The notes under the pieces were generated by a model. It had not been told where the DNA came from and made no database searches. It worked only from the letters and a program-made list of their open reading frames with translations. The position numbers and the translations under genes were made by a program. Below are positions 38,342 through 50,599 of a stretch of DNA of 64,000 bases, piece by piece. Position 1 is the stretch's first letter, and every line of letters starts with the position of its first letter. Source of the DNA: Glossina fuscipes. Taxonomy: Eukaryota > Arthropoda > Insecta > Diptera > Glossinidae. The DNA is taken from contig NW_023998415.1 in assembly GCF_014805625.2 (NCBI RefSeq), positions 36,915,674-36,979,673 on the forward strand, read 5' to 3'.

Positions 38342-38642
38342 GTACACGCATCGGAATAGTTTCTTTTAAGAGTGATGCAATCAGGTTAACGTTTTCCCAG
38401 CAATTCGATGCCCTTTTATATAGAACGAATCGACGAGATCTTGAAAACACATTTTAGTAGGCTAAAGCCTAAATTTACCTTCTTGTTTTTATAGGTGGAA
38501 AGATTTTTGAAGGTTTAATTTTTTTTTTCTTTTTTTTTTAAGAGAAACTAAAATCGTGTTAGCAGAAAGAATGTATTTAATACAATTATTAGTCGACTAG
38601 TAGTAACATGTCTGCCTGCAAATTCTATAGTCGAGTCAAATA

Positions 38643-38644
<2 letters not shown>

Positions 38645-38682
<38 letters not shown>
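38645..38682 (+). repeat. (ATT)n microsatellite
   Basis: Twelve to thirteen ATT units. Confidence 0.95.
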
Positions 38683-38683
<1 letters not shown>

Positions 38684-39054
38684 AATTTAGCCAGGAACTA
38701 AATTCTAAGACTAAAAGTTTTAAAGCGCAAGCGTCCAATGCTTTCGGCTCTATTGAAAACTCTACCGCTGTTGAGATTTGAATCCACGTACATTGAATTG
38801 CTAGTCAGTCGAACGAGTCAAATATTATTTCTTTTTAATTTAGATATAAAAAAAAAAAGTTTACTTTTTATGCGGACATCGCAATATGTACCTTACTGTT
38901 TCTATTTTGGGCATAAGGCGAGCGTAATCATAACAATGAAATGATTTCTATACAAAATTTTCAAATTTAATCATTTTTAAACATTCGGCCTTGATTTTTA
39001 TTTTCATTTCGACTTTCTATGACGGTATCGATGAGAGACAAACTCAAATACTTA

Positions 39055-39057
<3 letters not shown>

Positions 39058-39094
<37 letters not shown>

Positions 39095-39124
39095 ATGATA
39101 CATTCAAGTGTATATATATATATA
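39058..39124 (+). repeat. two (TA)n tracts
   Basis: TA runs at about 39058-39087 and 39111-39124, separated by a short non-repeat stretch. Confidence 0.9.
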
Positions 39125-39314
39125 TCTATGATATTTTATATCATATTGCAGTGTATGTATATATGTGAAGTATATCGGAACATATGAACATTGACATTCC
39201 ATTGACCATTCAAGGCAATCAACTGCTATAACAATCAATATTCGCAAATGTTCAACTGCTGTTGGCAGCAAAAGTTAAATGTTTACAATGATAACTGAAG
39301 GAAAAAAGTGAAAA

Positions 39315-39315
<1 letters not shown>

Positions 39316-39351
<36 letters not shown>
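39316..39351 (+). repeat. poly-A, 36 bases
   Basis: An uninterrupted run. No AATAAA was seen just upstream, so a retroposition tail is not supported. Confidence 0.95.
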
Positions 39352-39352
<1 letters not shown>

Positions 39353-40296
39353 GGAAATAATAAAATTTCGTTGGAATTCAATGAAAGCTCAATGATAGCT
39401 TTTTTTTTGTTTTTACGAAATAACAAAAATGCAACGAGCAAAAAAAAGCGATAGGGAATGCAAGCAAAGTTTTGAAAAAATTTATTTCGCCTTTTCCTTA
39501 ACGTATCAGTTATCGTTTGTTTTTTTCGCTTTTTTCTGTTTTTTTTTTTTCTCCTCTTTATTTTGTGTTAAAAAGACAGGATTTTTTAAGCGAGAGAATT
39601 GAATGAAATTTTATTATTATTTTAATCATTTTAGTTTCCTTTTATTCCCTCCCTTTCCTTATTCCGGAATTGTATCCGCTACAATATACAAATATTTGAT
39701 TAAATTGAAAGGAGCGTAATAATAAAGCTTCTAAAAATATGTACTGAAATTTTCATAGCTACACTCGTTGCACACTCGTTGTATGTGTAAAATGTGAAAC
39801 GTGTCATTCTGTCCTAAGCCAGCGCATCATACGATATCTAAATCTAATCTTTGACGAGGAAGAAGAAGAATAGGTAGGAATATCTGAAGATGGCAGAGCG
39901 TTCTTTTATGCGCCTGAAATTGCAGACTAAAGGCAAAAAAAGAATAAAATTTTTTTTTTTAATTGAGAAAACTTGTCTATAACGATTTGCAAAACTTTAA
40001 ATGCGTTTTACATGCAACACGAATTTTGAAAATGCCAAGCAGAATAACGCCAACCAATTTCAATAACAGTTTGAAAAAAGATGAACAGATGTAAACAATT
40101 TGTGTTAAAAAAAAAAAAAAAACTTATTTTTCATTGAAAATCGAATATGTTTCTTGAAAGACCCACTAATCATACCAAACACGTACTGGAATGTAAATGA
40201 TTTTTTTTTTTAATCCCCATTGCCGAATGATGGCTGTTTCCCAACTTTGCTATAACGTTTACAAAACGCGAACGAAAGTTCCACAGATTCTGTAAA

Positions 40297-40298
<2 letters not shown>
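39352..40298. other. anonymous A+T-rich DNA
   Basis: Only short A and T runs are seen. Confidence 0.45.

Positions 40299-40330
<32 letters not shown>
40299..40330 (+). repeat. (AT)n microsatellite
   Basis: Sixteen AT units at the place where DINE-1-like copies carry a short TATATATA step, so it looks like expansion of an element's own sequence. Confidence 0.93.
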
Positions 40331-40332
<2 letters not shown>

Positions 40333-41266
40333 TCTTTATAGCTTTCAAATTATGAATCGACTTAATCATGTCTGTCCATAGATGATCGCCCGTGTGTATA
40401 ATCGCAAAATTTAAGATATCAACTACAAATTTGGCATAAATATTCCGAATTTTCGCACGCAGGTGGGCAAAATCAGTCTATCAAAGGGTACGTCTACAAT
40501 AAAGCGTAAACCCTCTCCTCAAAGGTCTCAAACCTAAAGTGTAGGGAAATGTTTATAAGTTTGGAATTGATTTCACGTATCACATTTGTTATTGTCTGCT
40601 ATATTGCTGAAGTCAGACAACTTTTACGAGCACCAGTCTCTCTCCCTTCACATATTCACAGAATATTTTGTTATTAATCAAGTTGCGCAACGTGTGCTGA
40701 AAATGCATTTTTAATTTTTCTCTCAAAGATCTTAGCGACGTGAACCTTCGTGATCTGTTAGGGGAGGATTTAGGCAAACTAAAATCCTCTCTAAACTAAA
40801 ACTAAGATCGAGTATTCTTAGTCGGAATCTTCGTCGATCTTAAATTTCGTCTAACTGATTTCAGACGAACGTCGCGAACTTCTCATTCTATCCAATTCTT
40901 CAGTTTCGTGCCTTCAATAAACTGTAAGCGGTATTGCCTTGTAAAGAAGAAAGTTAAGAAAAATTGCAAAAAAAAAAAAAAAAAAAAAAAATTACAGCCT
41001 AATATTAAAAAATTCAATTAAATTATAGCTAAATGTTTTCATTTAATTCAATCTTTTTGCCTAAGTTATGCATTCAAAATGAAGTCTGATTAATGATTCA
41101 TCTAAAACTTCGAGAAACTTCTCAATACTGATCTGGTAATAATAACTGGCAAGATCAAATTCATTGTACCATATCAGGTTATCTATCATATGATAAAACG
41201 AAAGCTGGGGGTTGGGTGGGCATACAATAACCGGCTTCAGCCAAATATAACTGACTTACCTGTTTT
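40331..41266 (+). mobile_element. DINE-1-like element split by an insertion
   Basis: The left part holds CGACTTAATCATGTCTGTCC, CAACTACAAATTTGGC and CGCACGCAGGTGGGC. The right part (about 41150-41266) ends with a hairpin-like CCGGCTTCAGCC and ATATAACTGACTTACCTGTTTTT. Between them lies unrelated sequence ending in poly-A. The pieces keep one orientation and order. Confidence 0.5.
40590..40991 (+). mobile_element. candidate retroposed insert with poly-A tail
   Basis: This block is less A+T-rich than its surroundings. It has AATAAA at 40917-40922, then about 48 bases later a run of 22 or so A at 40969-40991. That order is typical of an RNA-derived insert or a LINE 3' end. I recognise no coding domain. 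The left edge and target-site duplication could not be fixed. Confidence 0.3.
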
Positions 41267-42091
41267 TAATTCAGACGTACACCTTCTACAGTTGCCTACC
41301 GTTAGGCACAACAAATTAAATTAAAGGTACCTTGCGAGAAAATTCATACTTTTTAAATAATATTTTTTAAATACATAAATATTATTGAGTATACTAACCT
41401 GACCTAATATTATTATTGTATTATCTGTTCTTTAAACCAAAAAAAAAAAAAAAAAAAAAATGAAAAAAAAAAATGAAAAAAATTATGAAATTTCAGCGCT
41501 TTAAAATAAATTAATTTATTTTCAATTATTATTTTACAATTAATTTAATATTTCGATTTTTTGCTTAACATTTTCTTTTTTTGGATAGTAATAAATGAAA
41601 AAAAGGAAAAAAGAAAAAACAAATAAATAAAAAATAAAAAATTAATGCATAATGCGAAATATTTCAATTAAAGTAACAGAAGTGTTATATAAGCATTAAA
41701 TTTAATTAAACGCATGTTATTGATGTTATCTCTTTCTCCCTCCCAGACTACTCGCTCTGTGCTCTATGTGATTAAGCATGTTAACCAAACCAAAAATACA
41801 CAACATAACAAATGAACCAATTTACGCATACATTTGCATAATGAGTTAAATTCATTTTGATTATTTAAAAAAAAAAAATGTAAATAAAACGATTCTCCTC
41901 AATAAAATTTTATGAGTATAATGTATGCACACTGAAGGACACGATTTCGTATATATATACGGCATGTAAAGTTGTGATTTTTGTAAAGTTGGCGCTTGCT
42001 TCTCTTTCACATTCCATTCAATTCGTGTGCAATCAAAATCATGGCAAATCCTATTAGATGTGCATAGAGGGTAGATGGCTCAGGTTCCTTT

Positions 42092-42093
<2 letters not shown>
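41267..42093. other. anonymous A+T-rich DNA
   Basis: Poly-A lies at about 41439-41460. Nothing else is seen. Confidence 0.45.

Positions 42094-42134
<41 letters not shown>
42094..42134 (+). repeat. poly-T, 41 bases
   Basis: The longest uninterrupted homopolymer in the window. Confidence 0.97.
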
Positions 42135-42138
<4 letters not shown>

Positions 42139-42647
42139 ATCATTTGTGTTGCGTGTTGCATCATTCGTTTTATTTGTGTACACAGAGTCTGATAACATTT
42201 TCGCCTTTCCTTTGCCCTGCGTACTCTATCGTTTTATTCTATCATAATTTTATCTGTTAGCTGAGCTGGCGAAGGATTGTTTTGCACTCGGTATCTCGTT
42301 TGTCCTCTCCTCGGTATCCGCTCGTTTCCAGTCTCATTCTTTCCCCCTGTCAGTCTGTATCTCTCTCCCTCTCGCTTCCTCTCTTCCTCGCTACCATTCC
42401 TTCTTTGTGAACGCTTTTTCATGCACTCTTTATAATTAACACGTATTCTATTCATCATGATACACCATCAGATATCAAAATTTACATAATTTGTTGCTGT
42501 TGCTGTTGGTGTTGCGGCCGGTGCTCCATCACCCATCTCTCCACATAAACATTATTTAATGTAGATCCTATTTATAGCAGATTTTCACATTTAATTAAAC
42601 CGTAATATGATAATGATTGCTAATCAAGCTGATGTGTTCATTGGCTA

Positions 42648-42706
42648 TCTCTCTTTCTCTTTCCCTCTCTCTCACTCTTTCGCTCTCTCTCTCTCTCTCT
42701 TTCATT
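42648..42706 (+). repeat. (TC)n/(TCTTTC) pyrimidine tract
   Basis: A degenerate CT-rich stretch ending in a perfect (CT)n of about 18 bases. Confidence 0.88.
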
Positions 42707-45700
42707 TTCATGTGTTTGCATTAAATTTTCTATTGGTTTACAGTAAATGTTTAAAAGTTTTCCGACTTTTTTGTTCATTGCCGTAAAATGATTAAAGTTG
42801 AACTTGATGTATTTACAAAAAGTATATCAATTTTGAGGTCTTCTCACAAAGAATCCTGATAAGACGCCTTCACTCGTTCCCATCAATAATTAAAGATGTG
42901 TTGTTTTTTTTCAATGTATGTGTAAGACAGGATATATTATGACATTATATAACCAATAATGAATGATGTTTTTGTCGACTTCTATGTCGAATTACTTACG
43001 TCCTATATAGAGCCTGATTTGCGTTGGGAGCTCTGTATAGTAGTCTCGAAAAAAGACACCCGTAATAACACATAACAAGAGAAACATGAAACAGTTTATT
43101 GAAGTTCGACTTGCAATGTGGAACATCAGCATACACATATAAGGTGAGGGCAAAGGTGATAACGTTTCGTACATATATGGAAGAATTCGTGATTCCATAT
43201 CAAACTCACCAACATGTAAATGTTTCGCTCAGTTCCGCTCTGGAAATTAGGCGCCAATCCTTGGTTTGCCGATTGTTAGCAAAATCTACGAATGTCTTAA
43301 CAAAATTCAAAATGACGACCATATTTCATCTTATAAGAACACTGGGAAACTAAACATTGATCAAAAAACAGGTTTGCAACATTTACATAAGCCTACGCAT
43401 GCATCAGTTAGGTAGGGAAAATTTAATGAACCGAGATTTGACTTATGAATCATTGCATAAACGAAATGAAATCGAACTATGTCTAAAGAGGTTGGTAAAG
43501 AGCGGTAAAGTGTGGGAAAGGAACGTAATGCAAAATCGATGATTTTATTTGTTTATTTACATTGATTGGGAAGATTGGATGAAGATCGTGACTTATGAGT
43601 ATTTTTAAAATTGGTCAAACAAAAAACCTCTTTAACCTCAAAGCTTTATTGAAAATTTATGACGTAACCAATCTACTTCGCCCGACAACCACCTGTATTC
43701 ACCACGTTCTGCAAAGGTTTTTCAAGGGTTCACAATTGACTAATTGATAGGAAAACAAACAAAAGTTTGGTTTCATTTTCGAAATGCCGACATCGTAATT
43801 GTCGTTACGATAACATTTGGTAAACGAAACTGAACGATTTTCCCTCCTACAACGATCGATATATATTTCCTACAACAACTTCATATAAAACTGTTTTGAG
43901 AAATAAGACTTATTCTCATATCGATGTGTATACGAAAAAGCAAGATTTTGCCCATCTGGGCCTCTGAACACGCAAGGGAAGTTGCGCAGTTTACGCAATT
44001 CTTAAAATTCCAGTATAACTGGATCATACTGCTGCTGGTTGGAGATTTGCGATGCTGATGGAATTTTTGGTGCAAGATAGGGCCCTTAGCTACGTAGCTT
44101 CTGGAGAACTGATGTCGTCTTCAAAGCCCCTAAGATTTTCAAACAATAGGATCACGAGTCAAATAAAAGCAGCAATGATGAAGAATGAGCAACGATTTAC
44201 GATCACATTGAATCGGAACACGAATCAGCGGTTAATCAGAGAAAAGAGTTATCGGCTTAACTCTTACGTAAAGCACCTATAAATCCATGTTTTTTTTTTA
44301 GGTAGTTAAGAGCGACATTTACTTTTGTTCAATCATTTTTGGAGATAAAATTTTTTAAATAAGATTTTCTTACTTCCTAGATAGTTTGCAACGGCTAAAC
44401 TTTTTTTAGCCGAGATATAGAAAAAGGAAATCGGTCTTCAGCGACTCATTTGTTCAACTATTCTTTTGGAAATTTTTTATATCTTCTTTCAAATCTCATG
44501 TAATGTGAAACAAATTGATTATTTATTAAAAATAAAAGACGACCGACCATACAGTTGCACAATCAATATTCATATAGATAATAAAGCTGTATTAAATTAG
44601 AAAATATTATGTGTATGAAATGCCATTCATACTTACAACAAAGTGACGTAGTTAAGTAAAAATACGAATTCGTTTGCAAGCCTTTTCCAGATTATGTTCA
44701 AAGTCTCCCTCTGTCGGCGTTCATATTAAGTAAAGCAATAAACTAAATTCCAAATTTAATAAGCCTTTTACCCTTGAGTATTAACTCGGACATCAAGTGT
44801 TACAGTGTATATGCAATAAAATATGGGTATAGGTATGTTTATATTATTGTTCTAGTCATTATCTTGGAAGGCAGAACCTTTATGAAAAACGCCCAACGTT
44901 TACCAAACATTGCTGTATAATAAAATAGATTGAGCTGAGCGAGTATTTGCCAGAATATGTCCTGCACACTGTAAAAAAATATTTCATAAATTTTTAGACA
45001 ATGAATTTATGAAATTAGGAATTTAGTAAGGCTAGTATAATTAGGTCCATAACGTCTAAAAATTTTCAATGGCTCAGTTGTTGAGGTTTTTCTAATTATT
45101 AAATAAATTTTGTGTAATTTTAGTGCGGTTGTTAGTTATTTAGATGTAATATGAGTTTTTAGGTTAGCTAGTTAACACTCCTTTTTAACTTGACGAATTA
45201 ATAACAAAAGTTCACTGAATTCTAACAAAAGCATACCGTAGCGCCCCAGTCAGTTATGTGTTAAGATAGTCGTGCTAAGCCCCATGAAACCGCATTATCT
45301 TGGGACCCTTTTTTTCCCAGTGTAAATATAAACGATTTTCGAAAGGGGAATAAAAAAAAGTTGGCAAGCTGGGTAGTTTAAGAAAAAAGGAGGAAATTGG
45401 ATTTTATTTTATATTATTTTTATACGGTACTTGTATTTTTTTTCTACATATTTCTATGAATTACCTGAGTATTATCATCACTATGCTGTTGTGCTTACAA
45501 CCTCTCGCATCGAACAGTACATATTGTGCCTGCTCTTAGACTCAGGCAGACTTTATAGCTGAAACAGTAAATTGCTCTAACAAGGTTGTTTTTTGAAGAG
45601 TAAAATTTAAATAATTAAAATAATCTACCTTTATAAGGAAGATTGGGAAAAAATATTGAGAGAATTTTTCTCATTTGTTTTTCTTCGTGTTTTCTTTCAT

Positions 45701-46231
45701 TGGCTTAAGACGACTCAAGACCATTTAGATGGGTGAAAATTCGGAATAATTCATATTTGAACGATGTTATTGAAACTTGCCGAACCAATAGCTTTTTTCA
45801 TATTTCTCGACAATCTCGAAATTTCAATTGCAAATTCCACGTTAGATTCGCTAACGGGTATCGTACAAATTTTCCGATTACTTAAAATCTGCCGAAATTT
45901 AGGAAGAAAATAAAAAGGAAGAAACTCAAGTCGGTGCTATTGATTTTGTTGATCTATTTCGGGGAAAAAATGATCCGATGCCAGATAGCTTCAATAACTG
46001 TTTATAGTTTAGGATATAATCGTAAGTAATAAACCTATGCAATAATCAATTTAGAAAAAATATTTCAATTGACCGAAGCAATCGTCTGTATTTTTATGTT
46101 TAATTTCGGAATGAAATGTTTTGGCCAAGGGATGTATCCTATTCTTAACGGACTAGATCGGTTTATTTTTGCGATCACTTGCCATCTAATGTCGCGTTTA
46201 ATTGAAAAAAATTTCTTTCATTATAATAGTA
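42707..46231. other. anonymous A+T-rich DNA
   Basis: ORFs of 60-85 residues at 43099, 43357 and 44052 have mixed composition but no motif I can name. No repeat family is recognised. Confidence 0.4.
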
Positions 46232-46802
46232 ATAATAAGTAAGAAAGTTATATTTGGCGGTGGTCGAATCTCGCATACCCACCACCACTTTTCGCTTTTC
46301 CCATTCTACTGTCCAAGTTCTTTTATTTGATACCCATATCGCTCGTATTATTAGCAAAAAATTAATCGCTGTTTCCACCATATTCATTTGAAAATGAACC
46401 CATTTTTAGGCAGATAATATATCTTCACTTGAGTAGTGTACAAAATAGTTTTAAACATTCTTGTCTTGTTTGGCTTATGATAAGTAAGCATAGAACGTCA
46501 AAAAATTGAAAAAAATAAAATTTACTTTCTCGTAGCATTGTGTGTGCATGGCTAATTGTGTCCATTTTCGGACCTGAAGAGTTGACTGTCTCGTAATGTA
46601 AATGTGGAAAATTTCAATGTTCTAACTTTAATACTTTCCGAGTAACGAGCAAAAAAAAAACTGAGTTGCGTTCAGTCTATGCTCCACAGCTTGGCTTCTG
46701 CACTGACCCGTTTGGCTCATTTTCAATACGAAACTGCGTTCCAATCTTTCCACCAAATTTTAAGTCGATATCTTGATTTTTGCGACTAAGACACCGCCCA
46801 GT

Positions 46803-46836
<34 letters not shown>

Positions 46837-46935
46837 GACGGACGGACATCAACTCAGAATTTCACGCTGATCAAGAATATATATGTTCTATAAGATCTCG
46901 GATATTTTCTTTTGGGTGTTTACATAAATTTCTTG
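46232..46935 (-). mobile_element. DINE-1-like element, hairpin-end subfamily
   Basis: The left end AATAAGTAAGAAAGTTATATTTGG is followed by a weakened hairpin and CTCGCATACCCACCACC. The right part has ACGGACGGACATCAAC, CACGCTGATCAAGAATATAT and CTTTTGGGTGTTTACAT. It is the sister of 11280-11992. A (CA)n/(TA)n tract at 46803-46837 has grown inside it next to the core. Confidence 0.72.
46803..46837 (+). repeat. (CA)n(TA)n compound microsatellite
   Basis: Eight CA units run directly into nine TA units, inside the DINE-1-like copy. Confidence 0.93.
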
Positions 46936-47439
46936 AACTTCGCTAAATTTGAAAGATGTTGGTTCGCATTTCGCGATCTTCTTCCCGTTTAAGTGTTCGG
47001 ATGAAAAGCAGACCTCTATACATCTCTATAACAAGAATTATTGAATGGTTCAATTAAGCAGAGTGGTTCTTGACATTATCCGATTATAGTCGTGTTGTTT
47101 GTTGTATTTGTGAATACAAGAAAAATTTTAACTTCTCTTTGAAAGTGAAAATAGCTTTCAGCGGATATATATCGGCCCATATCTCTCCACTTTTCTCCCA
47201 ATTATGCTTACATATATTACTTACTGTCGATATAAATTTTCATATATCGAACTCTTTTCGATCGCCTACACAATTTTCCTTTGTTCGTTTTGTAAGAAGA
47301 AGAAAGAAGAAGAAAAAGAAGTCTGGATCAGTTACACTGATTTTTAAAATTTATTTTTAATTTTATATTTTGTATGTATGTATGCTTTTTACGTTTTCCC
47401 TACACTTATTAAAGTGATCAAGATTTTATAAAAAATGAA
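46936..47439. other. anonymous A+T-rich DNA
   Basis: A GAAGAAGAAAGAAG stretch lies near 47297. Nothing else is seen. Confidence 0.45.
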
Positions 47440-47510
47440 TACATGAATGAATGAATAAATGAATGAATATATATATATGTATATATATGTATATATATGT
47501 ATATATGTAG
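47440..47510 (+). repeat. (GAAT)n joined to a 10-bp (TATATATATG) repeat
   Basis: Interrupted GAAT units are followed by three to four copies of a decamer built from TA steps and one TG. Confidence 0.88.
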
Positions 47511-48463
47511 AGCAGTAGTAGAGAAAAGTAGAAAAGAGAAAGACCAAATTTACTCAAAATTTGCAAAATTTCAATTAAGAAAAAAAAAAAAGAAGACATC
47601 ACCTCTTGTGTGTTTAAAAGTTTTTTGCCATTCTCGTATCCTTTTAAAACTTTTAAATGGAAAAGTTTTAAGGCTTTTTTCAGTGTTTACAACATACTTG
47701 ACTGAGTTTGAACGTATAACTTGTGGGTTAGAATTGTTACAAACGCTGATGCAAGCATAAATACTCTTAGTAAACACCTTGGACGGTCAGGTCACACTTT
47801 ATTAATATTACTAAAGCGGTAAAAAAAAAAACACAAAAATGCTTTCATTACTACTAAGGAGAAAATAAAAGTTCCTTTTGCATTCTCGTTTGGACTCGGA
47901 ATGCAATAAGGAATACACTTTAATAGTAAAAGCATAAACATGTATGTTGTGCGACTATTTATGTTTGTATAATTGGACTATTAGACATCCGTGTTCTTCG
48001 GATGTAAGTTTCTCAGCGTGTGGATAATATAATGAACTCAATATAATGAACGCAACAATTGCGTGCATCTTCGGTCATAGAAGGTAATAAGCTTTAAAAG
48101 TTGGTAATCTAAACGCATAACATATAAAGTATTTACTTGAAGAGTGACGAGACGTGATAACTTCCTTTGGCTGCTTATATTGATTGCCATGGATGACAGT
48201 TTAGATTCTTAGACATAGATCAATTTTTTGTTTTTCTCTTAGGACTGCTGCAGTAAATTAAATTGCCGTCTAAATGCTACATAACATGTAGCGTGACATC
48301 TATTCATAAGAATTCTCTGCCCTGGTAGGGAATTTAATAATAACCCAAAGAATCATTAGAGCGCTAACATTGCGTAAAAGTACCCTGACCAATAACCCTG
48401 AACAATCTTTCACGGAGCCTGAAAAGTTTAATTAAAACTACAAACGTTAAATTCTTGTATGTA
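47511..48463. other. anonymous A+T-rich DNA before the splice module
   Basis: No recognised motif. Confidence 0.45.
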
Positions 48464-48506
48464 CTAATTGTGTGTGTTTCCGATTGTTTTTTTTTATTTT
48501 TTTCAG
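48464..48506 (+). promoter_or_regulatory. strong candidate 3' splice site with branch point
   Basis: A CTAAT branch-point match lies at 48464-48468. After a pyrimidine tract comes TTTTTTTTTATTTTTTTCAG, ending at 48506. The branch A at 48467 is 39 bases from the AG, a normal insect spacing. The AG is followed at once by GTAAAT, so the site also has the shape of a recursive (ratchet) splice site. Confidence 0.5.
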
Positions 48507-48562
48507 GTAAATTATACATTGAACAACAGTTGATTACTTTTTTGATAACATCACAAGAAGAA
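48507..48562 (+). CDS. candidate 56-nt exon or recursive-splicing exon
   Basis: The exon lies between a strong 3' splice site and a perfect GTAAGT donor at 48563-48568. One of the three frames is open. Starting two bases in, it reads KLYIEQQLITFLITSQEE, with no low-complexity. The other two frames hit stops. Length is not a multiple of three, so skipping it would shift the frame. Two readings fit: a small coding exon of a plus-strand gene whose long introns fill the window, or a recursive-splice site (CAG then GTAAAT) with its downstream RS-exon donor. I do not recognise the parent gene. Which reading is right cannot be told from sequence. Confidence 0.4.
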
Positions 48563-48568
48563 GTAAGT

Positions 48569-49984
48569 TTTTTATTTTTAAATAATTAATTATCTAATGC
48601 ATTATTTGCAAAAAATTATTATACCAGCAACCGTCTAAAAAGTTTCAAAATGACTGACTTAGCAACATTTACTTCTTTCAGCAAGTCGGTCGAATTTTGC
48701 AAATGGTTGCTTACTTGCTACTTGGTCGCAGGGCTTGTTGTCCGATGATCAATACATTCATAATGCATTAAAATATCATAACATACATATAATATATAGG
48801 AAAGAACAATGACACGTGCTGCTCAGCTCTGTAGAGGAGAGATGTCTTCAAACTCAAATAAATATTTTTGATACTTTACTTATCGCTGATATAAACTATA
48901 GGCGTTAGCTTCGTAATCTTGCTTATGTGCTCATGGGTGACAAAAGTGTGTCCAGAACTCTCCTCACACCTCTGAGCGTCGAGATAATTTAGGCTATGTT
49001 GCACTTATGTACAGGTACATTCAAGGCAAACATTCTACGGAGATAAAAGAAATATGTCAACCAATCAAGTCCTTCGACAGGATTACATGTCTTTCGCAGC
49101 GTTCTCTCGGCCTGGTGTTACCATGTATCGCGCAAGACACTTCCGAGAGTCGTGTTTCCTATGTGTGATGTCTGCGTATTCGAATATTCGAGTATTCACT
49201 AATACTACCCTCTTTCTTCACCCGACTCTTCCCGTATAAACCTTTGCGATGAACACCGTGCCCGCACGCATAGTTGACGTCCCCTGGGTAGTTAGTCATA
49301 GAAAAAAGAAAATCCATATGTCACTGAGGACTATTTGTAGAATTATTTCTTAAGCTGAGAAGTGCATTTGTGTGAAACTGAGAAATTGACCCTCCCATTT
49401 TTATGATTTTTTGAAATCCGACTGAGCTTGACAGTAAAGGCCTTTAGAGTTGAAGTTTAATGAAATATTCTCGAAAGTTTTGGATAATATCAAGATAGTT
49501 GATCTAGATAAATATTTTCGGGAGTTTATTTGTTTCTCCACTTTCTTGGCATCGACGAGGTAATGGGAAAACTAGTGCAGTAAATGTTGTACAGATAGAT
49601 AGATAGAAAGTAGATAGATCTGGAGAGTTCTTCCCAAATATCGGTATTAAGTTTTATAGTCAAATGCATATTCATAGTCTATAGTCGTAGCATATTCATA
49701 GTTCTCAAATTTTTATTCAAGTTAAAACTATCGCCATTATATACAAGCATTGAATTAGATAAAGGAAACAGGAAAGGTATTTAGAGACATTCAATTTAAT
49801 GCTAAGGGGCAGCACCGATGCCTTAAGGGCTGCAATGAAAAAAAATTCCAAATAGCTTATATCTATGTCTCTTTAGAGATTAGGGTGTCAATGAGTCATC
49901 CTTCCATGAAATACTGAAATAAACAATAGCTTAGATGCTTTATAGGCAGAATTTTATATATTTTATAAGCGCCACCAAAAGCTG
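48569..49984. other. anonymous DNA after the splice module
   Basis: Around 48950-49280 the sequence is less A+T-rich, with a 61-residue ORF of no known type. GATA steps lie near 49595. No repeat family is recognised. Confidence 0.35.
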
Positions 49985-50447
49985 GACGGTATATTCACTT
50001 TGTGAAAACGTCTGCCACATGCACAAGAAAGCTTCTTAGACTATTCGAGTGCACGTATTCTTGATCAGAATCAAATTTTAAATCAATTTAAGAATTTATA
50101 TGTGCTCACCTGCGTTAAACATTCTCCTGGTCTCCTAAATTAAGATAGCGGCTTCAAGTTTAACAAAAACATTGCAAGCTCTTGCACGTAATGTCATATT
50201 TTACATGGATCGAATCAGCCAAGTTTCAACGTAGATTGCGAACATATCCTTCTTTTTACTCATTGCTTATAAACTGTATGAAGAATAGCGAAAAAATTTG
50301 CTGCACAAATGTGAAAAAATCGAACACCCGCCCTCCCGCCGACTATTACATAATAAGGAAATGTCATTCTCTTTCCGTTTTTTTTTTTTTTTTTTTTTTT
50401 TTGAGGATAGAGGTGGTAGACATGAAAGGCTCTGCCGCAGTCTAATA
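49985..50447 (+). mobile_element. DINE-1-like element, worn copy
   Basis: Shows GTATATTCACTTTGTGAAAACG, GTATTCTTGATCAGAATCAAA, CTCTTGCACGTAATGTCATA and a worn end GCTCTGCCGCAGTCTAATATAA. The CTGTCCG core is lost. A 22-25-base poly-T at about 50379-50402 has grown inside it. Confidence 0.6.
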
Positions 50448-50599
50448 TAATTTATTCATTTGTTTCACACATAGTTTCAAAGTCGTCAGTGAATATTAAG
50501 AATAAATTTCTTATTAAAAGTTGGCAGAAATCCTAAATATGTGAAAGATTAACAAAGCATAATAAAAATTGATAAACTTTGTCATTCTCGCTGCTATGC

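Noticed and set aside
43099..44282. Three ORFs of 60-85 residues that might be a decayed LINE
   Set aside because: Only vague resemblance, with no catalytic or diagnostic motif.
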